A stretch of 64,000 nucleotides of DNA, taken from NCBI RefSeq assembly GCF_000003815.2, contig NC_049993.1, positions 15,622,635 through 15,686,634 of the forward strand. Direction: 5' to 3'. Of the stretch, positions 24,101 to 34,374 are shown piece by piece; the stretch's first letter is position 1; every line of letters begins with the position of its first letter. This DNA is from Branchiostoma floridae. Lineage: Eukaryota > Chordata > Leptocardii > Amphioxiformes > Branchiostomatidae. A program made the position numbers and the translations under genes. The notes beneath the pieces were generated by a model that made no database searches, was not told the DNA's origin, and was given only the letters and a program-made list of their open reading frames with translations.

Positions 24101-26973
24101 TAATGAACATGGGCAAGAGACCGTTCGACATTAGACGCATGGTCCAAAATGCCGTCACAAACGTGATTTGTTCTATTGTGTTCGGATCAAGGTGAGCTAT
24201 GATATAATTTAAAGAAACAAAACGAATGAATATGTCTACTAGTATTAAACTACTTATATACCTCTATTACAGTAGCTAAAGAAGCGCAGCGATGATAGCT
24301 AAACCAAAACCATATGTTTAATTTGGTTTGATTTATTCGGCTATATAGAGGGAAACACTAGCCGGAGGCAATTATCAAGGGCTGGCCCTGGCATTTTTAC
24401 AATATACAGTAAAATAAAATTATAATATCCGTATGATTAATATACCATACCATTGATACGTTTATCAATACATGAGGTTTAGTTTTCGAATTAGGTTATA
24501 CAGACGCCACAAATTGCCACATTTTAACGATCTGTTTATCATGTCACTAGGTTCGAATACAACGATGACAAGTTAACACGCTTGATGGACGCCCTTGACG
24601 AAGCATTTTCAACCAGCATTTTTAACCAACTGGCAATCATTTTCCCCATTTTGCGACGTATCCCGGGATTGGAACGAGGAGCACAAGTTAAATTAGATGC
24701 ATTGTGTACCATTAAAACCTACATAAGAGAGGAAATGAACTCCCACAAGGAGACATTCGATCCTAATGACATCCGGGACCTTATCGACTCGTACGTGAGG
24801 GAAACCAAATCTCGCGAGAACGACGACGAGACCACGTTCACTGACGAGTACACAGAAAGGGTGTTGTTTGATTTATTCATCGCCGGGGTGGAAACCACCT
24901 CCACTACTCTGTACTGGGCGTTTCTGTACATGATTCTCAACCCGGACATCCAAACAAAGGTACAAACTAATACAACATTCTTGGCGATTCAAAAAGTCAT
25001 TAATAGGAACGGGGGTGGTACAGGCTTCGGGTAGCCTTAAACTCAGAATATGTCACTTTTCCGTGTTGAAAGTGAGTGGGTCAAAATAACTGAGGACTTG
25101 CTGACTGAATATCTTTGTTAAAGAAAGTTATAAATTCAATTTTTTTCTCTTTTCCTATGTGTTTTACTTACAGGTTCAAGATGAGATCCACTCCGTGCTC
25201 GGACACGACAAGCCGCCGTCCACCGCCCACCGTGCCCAGATGCCGTACACTGAGGCCGTCCTGACCGAGGTGGCTCGCATCAGCACTATGTCGCCAACAG
25301 GCATCTTTCACGCCACGTCACGTGACACCAGTCTCCATGGATACCACATTCCAGAAGCAACGACGGTGCTGGTGAGACAATTTTCTGATTATAGAAACAA
25401 ACATAGATTATCTTTTGCGCTTTTTGTCCCGACTCGTCTTGAGTCTTCAAATCTTTGAGGCGTTATTGTTGAGAGCAGAAAACGCATCCTATCATATCAA
25501 GCCCGCTGATTGTCTACATCGCGTATCTACCCATGGGCAATAGGTCTCGGAATTGTTGTTGATTTTTTGCAACAAAGAAAGGGACCAAGCCGCCAGATAA
25601 TCAATGGCAACCCGCTGCGCTCATAAAGCGATCCCGTCAGCGCTGACTTCCGGTCTTCCTTTGAGCTGAGCTAACCCTCCTTACTGGAAAAATCACCGCT
25701 CGCTGGTCGCCTTCGGCGCCCTACTGGTGTCGATTGCCTTCGGCGACCTTCGGGTGCCTTCGCTCGGAACTCACCGACGTTCGGCACCCGCTCGGGTAAT
25801 CCCGAGTACATGTACTTCACACTGACTCGTAACATCCACAACAACAATTCCTTGGCCTACCGCTTGTGATCTACCCTGCCGTACCGGACTGCATTCTCTT
25901 TTTGCCACCAGCCAATCAGAAAGTAGGTAACGATACGATTGGCTGGTGACAGCTAATGACAGTCTAATGCAGTGAAAAGGATCGCAGTCCCGTACTCCAG
26001 GGTCATACACGCACAAGGGACGGGTCTGATATTATAGAATAAGGAAAATAAGATTAGTCTGTATGTCTGTCTTGTTTGACAGCCCAACCTGTGGTCCGTT
26101 CACCATGACCCGGAACATTTCCCGAACCCCGGAAAGTTCGACCCCGGCCGCTTCTTGGACGTTCAGGGACAGTACCGGAGGGACGACCACATCATGCCGT
26201 TTGGTATCGGTAAGATCACCTTCTCATGCTTGGTCCGCCGCTTGTGAATGTATTTCGGGCAAATCTCGGTATTAGGCTGCCTATATTATGGGAATTATGG
26301 CAGAAAGAGGCTGTAAAAAAATTACATACCTGAGTTTTAAAACATGAAAACAACTCAAATTGGCTTGGCTGTCTGGCCTCTAAACAGTCATTTAAGCCCT
26401 AAAACAGGGGGAAATGCGGTAGAAGCACGTGAAACCTGACCATAACACATGAGGTGATAGCGAGGTTTTCGGGACGGGGCAAAATCGCTATCACGGCAAA
26501 CTCCCTTTCACAGCACAAGAGAACCCAGCCAACGTTGAAAATCGCAAACAACCCCCCTGCCCCCCTCAATAAAAACCAGCCCCGTTTGAAGACTGCAACG
26601 GAGTCTATTCAAAACACCTAACTTCTAGAACCTACTGCAACCACAAACCTCCATTGTTGTTGTTTTCAACACAATTTAGAGGTAAAACTAAAACTATCAC
26701 TAATATTTGGGTCAGTAAGAAATCAAACCATTAACCTGTGTCTTTATTTTTCTTTTCTCGTTTTTAAAAATCAACCCTGCAATATTTGTAGGTCCGCGCA
26801 TGTGCCTGGGGAAGCAGTTGGCAGAGATGGAGCTCTTCTTGTTCTTCACTTCCCTGCTGCAGCACTTCACATTCAATCTGCCAGAGGGCGCTGCCAAGCC
26901 TACCACCACGGGGCTGAACGGTCTCACCCATTCGCCTAAGAATTTCAAACTCGTAGCTGAGACACTGGTTTAG
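21194..26973 (+). CDS. CYP2-like microsomal cytochrome P450, exon 3 interrupted by a transposon
   Basis: Exons: 21194-21367, 22913-23104, 23449-23507 plus 24022-24191 (one ancestral exon split by an insertion), 24551-24959, 25174-25371, 26083-26209, 26792-26973. The product would be a heme monooxygenase of clan 2, about 500 residues, anchored in the ER. Visible features are an N-terminal hydrophobic helix, the proline-rich hinge LPPGPRGFP, the C-helix WKEHR, the I-helix AGVETT, the K-helix EVAR, the FDPGRF segment and the heme-cysteine loop FGIGPRMCLG. Two problems are visible. Exon 3 contains a 506-bp element that brings a stop in frame. Exon 1, if cut at the GTGAGC donor at 21368, is not in phase with exon 2 (a cut at 21344 would be in phase but loses about eight residues). 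An assembly gap lies in intron 1. This may be a disrupted allele rather than an old pseudogene, since every other exon is clean. Confidence 0.8.
21708..21807. other. assembly gap (100 N)
   Basis: One hundred undetermined bases in intron 1 of the first P450. The round length suggests a gap of unknown size. Confidence 0.99.
21830..22405. repeat. family E repeat, diverged copy
   Basis: It contains 'atgcaaattaagtgtcag', 'ccaaatatcatgtaaatt', 'ttgaccttgacctttg' and a (CA)n/(CAGA)n tract at 22312-22362 followed by 'acacccaaaactatatc'. The same order is found in the copies at 34375-37725 and 56333-57725. Intronic, no coding function seen. Confidence 0.65.
23508..24013. mobile_element. hAT-like foldback MITE inside P450 exon 3
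   Basis: The element starts CATCCTCACACTCAGGG and ends with the exact reverse complement. The terminal inverted repeats are identical for about 83 bp. It is flanked by the 8-bp direct repeat CTCTGATG (23500-23507 and 24014-24021). An 8-bp duplication is typical of hAT transposons. There is no transposase frame, so it is non-autonomous. Perfect arms point to a recent insertion. Removing the element and one duplication restores an uninterrupted P450 frame. Confidence 0.92.
24335..24515. repeat. dispersed repeat shared with the other P450 gene
   Basis: It has 'tatagagggaaacactagcc', 'ggaggcaattatcaaggg' and 'aggtttagttttcgaattag'. The same words, in the same order, are in intron 1 of the second P450 at 55312-55460. 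Probably a transposon tail. Confidence 0.5.
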
Positions 26974-29666
26974 GGTACCGCCAGTAATATCTTTATTCTA
27001 CATTTTGCCTTGCCAAGACCAGTTTACCAACGACGAACATACATTTAAAAGTATGGTAGATTTAGTCTATCATAGAAGTTCGACTTCTTTTTGTTAATGG
27101 TGAATATATAGGACTGTATGGGTTTAGCTACAATCTACGGTAAAATGCATTTTGTCTTCTAATGTGTTTTGGATTTTAATAGAATGATGCTTTGTTCTAG
27201 AGGAATGCGGTTGTACTTTTAAGATTCAATTTTTTGGTTTGTGGATATGGTAGTTGTGTGTCTTACACAATCATGTACATGTAATTATCAAATATTGGCC
27301 TTTATCGTTGGTGGCCTTGATTAGTCCTTTTTTTGCTGTTATGCTTCTGTTATTATCATGAATGTTGGTTATAATGTTTTGAAAAAAATGTCCTTTAAAC
27401 ATTTTCCTTTTACTAATATTGCAATTTAATAAAGATACTACTGGTAATGCCATATTTGCTGTAAAGTTTGATGGTTTTAGAACCTACTATGATGAAGTCG
27501 AAATAACGATGCAAGTATAAGTCAACACTCTCAACACACAAACTGGCCCGCCCTTGGTACTGAACACTGCCCACACACAAACACACCATTCCTTCGTTCT
27601 GAACACCGCACACATAAGAAACACATATGAATTTGCTACTGGACACATTATTACTCTTTATTGTGAGAGGTTCCATGCAGTTTGAAATCGATGAATGTGT
27701 AATGAGATGAACATTTTTTGGCTGACGCAAAAACTATTGCAATTCTAGCAAACATTGCTAGGCCACGCTTTTGATCCATAAGAGCAATATTATTGGCGTA
27801 TGTTTGCAGTACTTCCATTGACTGCTAGGTGATGCTTATGATCAATATGAACGAGGCATCTATCATGGTAGATAATTGCAGTGCTTATAAAGTATTCTAA
27901 ACGATAAGTTTGATGCATGAACGAATAAAACGAACAACCTAGCATGACAACTATAATTTTACTCCTTCCATTGTTTTTTTCTGGTTTGCCATTCAAACAT
28001 GTACGTATATCTTGACAAACACAAAAGTATTGTGAGCTAAAAAAATCTATCGAGTTGAGACAGATGCGCGTAGCTAGACTAATATAATGACCTTACATTC
28101 CAAATTCTGTTTTGGCAGTTGTAAAAGCCTATACGCCAGCTTCCTAAGCACGCAGCCATCATGTATATGTACATATCACAATGTTAAGGCTGAATAGCAG
28201 AGCGAGCTCAAGTGTCAGTGGATCAAACAAAGTCACTAAATGGCACTGAAATACTATTGTTTTGTTCCTAGCTTACCAAGGGTAATATAACCTGGATCAT
28301 ATAGTGGTACCCCTGGTGCCATTTCTGTTCCGTCGGTGGGCAGAAGTGTAGAAAGGCTTTCAGGCGATCGTGAAAAGGACGACCCGGTAATTTTTCGAAG
28401 TTGTGGTGAATCGTTAATTGTCAGTTCAACAAATTCACGAGTAGAAAACTACGGAGCGTGAAGTGCATGCAGGTAAACACAACACAAGACGGATGCCCTT
28501 TTGGAGCAAATGGCCGTAGCTGTGCTCTTGTGGACTAAGTAAGTTGTTTTAAAATTCCAGAACGGGAACTTTTGACGAGATACTGCGGCGTTATATCAAG
28601 ATTGTGGACAGAATACGACAACTGGTCACTTTTTGAATGATATCAGCTTCACTGGTCACAGAGTTCTCGACGCCAGAAGGTCAGTAAATCTATGCAGTAT
28701 TGATTGTCAAATAGAACATGATATAGCGAGACGAGGGGGGTTTCCCGTGACGTCAATCGGTTGAGCGCTGTGGCGCAGTTAGAAATGTTGTCAGTTTGAG
28801 TAATTTGTACTTTAAAATTAGTGTATTGATGGATCTTATACAATGCGTATGTCAATGTGCTTTCCGTACAGTGAATATGATACACTATAAAATGAAATTG
28901 TATATTGTAAACACAATGTTTCACTCACTGTTAATTTTTGTGTAATATCAATGCGCACTGGTAAACATGGGCTTTACTTTGAAAAAAATCGACAAAAAGT
29001 TGCAATTATCAGGACATCGTCAGTCACACCTTGGAAATTACGTATTCTTCTGGCAAATGGTGGGTCCCGGGGATTGGTAGTGGCCGGGAGTTTTGCCAAC
29101 TTTTTACCGGCTCGCTCCAGTCACATCTGCCGTAAAACGCACGGGAGCGTATTCTTCAAGCAGAGGTTTAGTCGCTGAGATATAGTAGTAGTCGGGATTT
29201 TTACCGGCTCGAGGATGTTACCCTTTCAAAATCCGCGTAAGTATCCTCCCTGCCATTCGTCAGCGAGGACAGGAAACATTTGCGGTGCGAAGGTAGAAAC
29301 TATACACTCCCGTCACACACTTATAAATTAATTATCATTGGAATTACAAAACAGATTAAATGTGTCAAGTTTTTTTAAAGATTTAAAAGGTTTGATTCGT
29401 TTCATTTTGGGACAGAGGTGAGAGAGGCGAGTCGTTAAAAATCCCGGCCACTACTAAATTTCCGCGACCTAACCACTACTTGGAGTCTGCAACGTAGGTT
29501 TGCCGTTTGGGATAACATTCCGATGCTGTTTACTTTTTCTCAATTCCCCTATTGTGGTATCGTTGCAGGTGCAATCCATACTGAAATTTGAACCAATCAA
29601 TACTTGACTCATTTCTGTGGTTAAGAAGAAGCAATGCGATTTTCTTGAAGACTGTGACTTCTTAGA
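26974..29666. other. intergenic, first P450 to TNFR-caspase gene
   Basis: No gene could be supported. The first 1.5 kb is AT-rich and probably includes P450 3'-untranslated sequence. A foldback element lies at 29070-29460. Confidence 0.5.
29070..29460. mobile_element. foldback MITE
   Basis: Left arm GGTAGTGGCCGGGAGTTTTG with 'tttttaccggctcg' is inverted with the right part 'cgagtcgttaaaaatccc' and 'ggccactacta'. A further partial arm, 'gtcgggatttttaccggctcg', is at 29193. It lies upstream of the TNFR-caspase gene. Confidence 0.5.
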
Positions 29667-32600
29667 ATGTCGATACAACGCTATACTTTCGTGTATGCCA
29701 CGGTAAGACGATGCTTTTTTTCTTCATTTTATGTAGTATGTCTTTTTGCCAGGGGATTTGAGTTATTTTGCACTTTGCAACATTTTACCTTAAAGCAGTA
29801 GAATACTACTAGAACAATTCCCAAGTATGAATGTCACTGTTTATACCTTTTTATAAAATAGTGGACGGTTATAATTTCATTTGGACTAAGTGGTAATAGA
29901 TGGAGAGAGAAAGAATGAAAGAAAGAGTACTCTCAAGTGATACAAGTATTTGTGTTTAACTAGTTATGCATCTGTCTTTTTTTCAGATAGTGTTTGTATC
30001 CGGAGCCTATACGTTAAACCCACCCAAAAAGTTGAGCACCACCACAGGAGAATATGTGCACTGTGACTGGTGCAGGCCGGGAGAGTACATGAGCCGTCCC
30101 TGTACGGTACAATCCCCCACAGTGTGTCTACCCTGTCCCAGGGAACACTACGCGGAACAGTACAACCACTTGTCGGAGTGTCACCCCTGCCACCAGTGTA
30201 ATGTGACGGATCATGAACATGAAAACCTATCGTGTACAGCCGTGCAAAACCGACAGTGTGAATGTGATGATGGGTACTTCAAGTCAGCAAACTCGCCAGT
30301 TTGCCTTCAGCACACAAAATGCCCGAGAGGGACAGGTGTCACAGATAAAGGTAAGGTGAACATCGCATTATACACAAATAAAAATGTTTAATCATCCTAT
30401 GTACAGATTATATGTATGTTTGTAACGATGTTTTCTTGCATAGTGCTACCGTCATCATCATATCATCCTTTAGTTTATATACTTGTATGTGCTCAACTAA
30501 GCTCATCTTTTTACCCCCCCCCCCTCCCCACTCGTCACATAAACACCAAAGGTACACATCGGACAAACACCAGGTGCATGCGCTGTAGGCCTGGGACCTT
30601 TTCAGGCGAGATCTCCAGCACGGCTGAGTGCAGGGCCCACACAGACTGTGCAGCCAGAGGGAAACACGTTTTCATCAGGGGCAATCGCAGATGGGACAAC
30701 GTGTGTGCTACAGTTACAAGTAAATTATTTTTCATCACAAAGACCAATTTGAGTAATCTTTACCAGTGCTGTCCTGAGTCTTAACCTAAAAATCGTCTTA
30801 AACTAACCCTTGTCTGTAGAGTTATTGTATTTACAATGGTGACAAGTTACCCTGAACCAGAAACCTGAACCACACTTTGATCCCGAGGAACAGATCCATG
30901 CCTCGGTTTATATTTGAACATGTATGTAACTGTAACTTGCAATAATCTTACAAAGTAGTTCAAATTTACAGTGTACTTAAAGAATATACATAATGCTATT
31001 CAAATCTTATGTTTAAAGAGAGTTTGAAGGACGAAAACATTGACTTTAGCTATGATAATGAACTTATCAATTTCTAATACTGTTCAGCCACTGAAAAAAA
31101 TGTTTTGTGTTTTGGGAACATTGGGAAGCTGTGATGTTTTTGGTAATATGTCGTTATGTTGGTTGTGGCGAGCAAATTGAATCTTTGACTGCTTATGTTC
31201 TATGACATTTTACTCTCAGAAAATGAATAACCTCCTGATGATTATATTTTTTGTATCGAAGATGGTTTAACGTTTAAATTTTACATGCAATGTACGACAT
31301 AAGCAATAACGAAATCAAAATGTAATGTATAGTTATCCCTTGTTCATCAATTTTACAGACACAGCCTCTGAATCGACATGCAGCTTGAACTCGATCGTTT
31401 GGACGTTATTTAGTGTGGCTTCCTGTGCAGTGCTCTTTATGTTAGTGAGAGCCTCATGTAAAAGGAAAAGACGTCGAAAAGGATACAACATTAAAGAACA
31501 ACATGACAATAAGCTGTTAATCGATGACAATGGTGAATCGAACAAGATGCTGATTAGCAGTGAAAAATTTCAGCTTTACAATACGCACAGAATGGAGGCA
31601 CTCGAATGTAGAATAGAAGCTGAAAGAATCGCTATTGACCTGTGTCGAAAGGTGGAAGAAAAAAACACTCATCTAAAGAACCAGGTAGAATCTGAAAAGG
31701 GAAAGGTTGCACGATTGAAAGACCAGATCGCCTCCCTGACCATCAAGAATACATACGGAATGAGTCGTAAACCATGTGGGGTCGCCGTCATCATTAACAA
31801 CATCCACTTTGAGGACATGGCCACACGTGATGGGGCTGAGGGAGATACAGGTAAGGGTTTGAATTCAAAACATAGCTGGAACAATGGGTGAATGGATAGA
31901 TGGATTAACTTGAAAGTTCATTTGTGTTGATAGAAGTCATTATTGATATTTAACTGTAATATCCAACACAAAAATGTTCGACTGAACATTACCAGTCTTT
32001 GTCAAGGAATGAACAATCTACTACTGTCGTGACGTTACGTCATGAAGATAGAACACCTGACTCTGTAAGCAGTGGGACGTCTATTGGGCCCACCGTCTCT
32101 GTTGAGGGATGGTTGTTAAGCTCTGATGTAGATGGTTTCTTTGATCCCTATAGCGAAGAATACAAAACCAGGTTCCTTGAGCACAGACGACTGAGTTTAA
32201 CAACCTCAGAAGTTTCCCAAGCCCAAATTCGCATAGAATCACCGGGTCATTCGCTCTCACTGGACATAGTTAAAATCTTAGACATAGAGCCAGACCTTTT
32301 CGCTAGAGGGATCAAAGAAGCCAACTACATGAATGAGTCCAATTTTTGTGTTAGATATTACAGTTAAACAAGTTCAATAAGGATAGATGGATTGATTGAT
32401 TGTGTATAGATGATATAAATAACAAAACTCCAATTTTATACAGATCGCCTTCGAGAAGCCTTCGAAAGTCTTGGTTTCACTGCCATGACCTTTATCGACC
32501 TTGACCACTCCAAGATGGTGGCTTCTATAAAGGACCAGGGAAAGACTGATCACTCCAACTACGACTGTTTCGTCTGCTGCGTCATGTCGCACGGAACCAC

Positions 32601-33054
32601 GGGAAAGGTCTTCTCGTCCGATGACGTAGGCATAGATATCTGTGAGCTCATGAAAACATTCAATGCTAACAAATGCCCTTCTCTGAAAGGTAAACCAAAG
32701 CTGTTCTTCATTCAGGCATGTCAGGGAAAGAAAATCCAAGGAAAAGAGTGTGTTGAAGTAGATCTTGATGCCACACCTGGTGACGATGTCCCCTTAAACT
32801 TCATCTGCCACGAAGCCGATTTCTTCCTGGGCCTGTCCACGGTCCCAGGTTATGTGGCTAGGCGGGACCAGGACGGGGCTCCCTATGTGCAGCATTTGGC
32901 AAAACTGCTGAAAGATTTTGGCCCATCTCACGATCTACTCGCCATTATGGCCATGGTTTGTGACAAAATGAACGATATCAATGACGACAAGTGTGGGTGG
33001 ATCTCCTCAAACCACAGCACTTTGCGCAAAAAGGTCTTCTTCAACACAAAGTGA
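29667..33054 (+). CDS. TNF-receptor ectodomain - transmembrane - coiled-coil - caspase fusion protein
   Basis: Exons 29667-29702, 29987-30350, 30552-30719, 31359-31850 and 32444-33054, all GT-AG and in phase, give 556 residues. A signal peptide spans about residues 1-21. Cysteine-rich TNFR-type repeats follow (about 30-187), then one membrane helix (about 202-219) with a basic stop-transfer stretch KRKRRRK. A likely coiled coil covers about 256-318 and a caspase domain about 328-556. The split exon junction falls inside the caspase p20 part, so receptor and protease cannot be two adjacent genes read as one. The catalytic His is in MSHGTTG (His403) and the catalytic Cys in FFIQACQG (Cys446). 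The substrate-pocket arginines are present (RDG, Arg346; YVARR). No death domain, DED or CARD is seen. The likely role is a type I membrane receptor that activates its own caspase on ligand binding; this is inference. Stop TGA at 33052-33054, with a possible AATAAA at 33299. Confidence 0.85.
31955..32375 (+). mobile_element. Penelope-like element fragment with GIY-YIG coding piece, in intron 4 of the TNFR-caspase gene
   Basis: The ends match the family D foldback (TAACTGTAATATCCAACACA and TGTTAGATATTACAGTTA). Inside, an open stretch reads YKTRFLEHRRLS, TSEVSQ, IESPGHSLSLD and VKILDIEPDLFARGIKEA. This resembles the C-terminal part of the GIY-YIG endonuclease of Penelope-like elements. The frame does not belong to the receptor: it lies between a GT donor at 31851 and an AG acceptor at 32443. 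Confidence 0.6.
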
Positions 33055-34370
33055 TTCGGCACTTGAAACCACAACAACAAAACATGGCTTTGGTTTATCC
33101 ATTTTTTTGTGTTATTTGGTACAGGATAATGAGGTTAATCAATAACTGTTTGTTAGAAAAAAATGTCCCGATTCTATGAGTTATGGTAGAAGTTGTATGA
33201 GGCATGTTACTTTCAATCTGCACCATGGATGCATGTACATGTAGATTGTAACAATAGCCGATGAAATGTTTCCCTCTTTGTCTTTGAACTTGATTGTAAA
33301 TAAATTGCGATTGATGTGATGTAAATAAGTGAATATAGCACACAAGAATGGATCTAAATCATTTGTCATTGTAAATATGTAGATCATTTAGTGGACATTT
33401 ACAAATTATCCAGTGTGAATTTCAGCATGTGTGTGTGTTCGTGTATGTGTGTGTGTGTATGTGTGAATGTTTGTATATAATGAAGGGTTAATTACCAGCT
33501 TTGTGACACTATAAATTCACCGAAGCAAATGAGGTAGATTTGAGAGTTGGTTATAGCAGCTGATCAAAACTTGACACCGTTTGGTATTATTTGATATATA
33601 GCCTATCCAAACTAACCCGTATAAGACAGACGCATTCCTTTAAATGTATATATCTCATTACTTTTAAATCACATCTGTTGAATGTCGGAGAAAGGCATTC
33701 AAGATCTAAATTCGTCATTTTTGTACATAGTACAAATATCATGTTGACAAAAATGCGGATTATCACAATTATCGCAAGTCAAATCTTCAAAATCTTCCTT
33801 ACTGAACTGTATTGATGAACATTCCTTCCTGCGGTGTGTGATCATTCCCCCCTACCACAGGTTGATCTACCAAGAGATTAGATTAATGCATTAACCATGT
33901 GTTGCTTCATTGTTTAAAAATCATACACCAATGTTTAATGAATTTCAATGTGTTGCGATGTCATAAACAATACGAAATGGGTCATTTTCAATTGGCCTGG
34001 CTATAGGATAATGAGCGAACTACATAGCTATCTAGTGACACACATGGATTATTTTGATTCTGCGAAACAACGATATGCCAAAACGTAGCAATACACACTT
34101 GGTGAGTTTGATTACCATACGAGTTGATTTCTTGTGGTTTATTAATATACCATTAATGTACGTGTTTTCCAGATTTGTTATTCATGAACATTATAATTGT
34201 AATTCCACGATGCTTCTAAGTGTATTTTCAAATGGTTCAACTTTGTAAATAGCCTATAGCACTGTGCAAATTATACGTGTTGACAATAATGATAGACTAT
34301 CGATGGTTGTACTGGCATCTTCAACTGCTTTTGAAAACATTAGAAAAACATGTGCTGGTCAATTTATATG
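33055..34370. other. intergenic, with (TG)n and a foldback element
   Basis: The probable 3'-untranslated end of the TNFR-caspase gene is followed by a TG-rich tract (33427-33466) and a family F foldback (33591-34011). No gene is seen. Confidence 0.6.
33591..34011. mobile_element. foldback MITE, family F (copy 2)
   Basis: The ends 'tgatatatagcctatcc' and 'ggcctggctataggata' are imperfect inverted repeats. 'cgcaagtcaaatctt' and 'tgatcattccc' match the copy at 12296-12758. Confidence 0.5.
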
Positions 34371-34374
34371 GCAA

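Noticed and set aside
31999-32367. 122-codon frame as an extra exon of the TNFR-caspase gene
   Set aside because: It lies between a donor and acceptor that join the caspase domain in perfect phase, and its sequence belongs to a repeat found at three other places.
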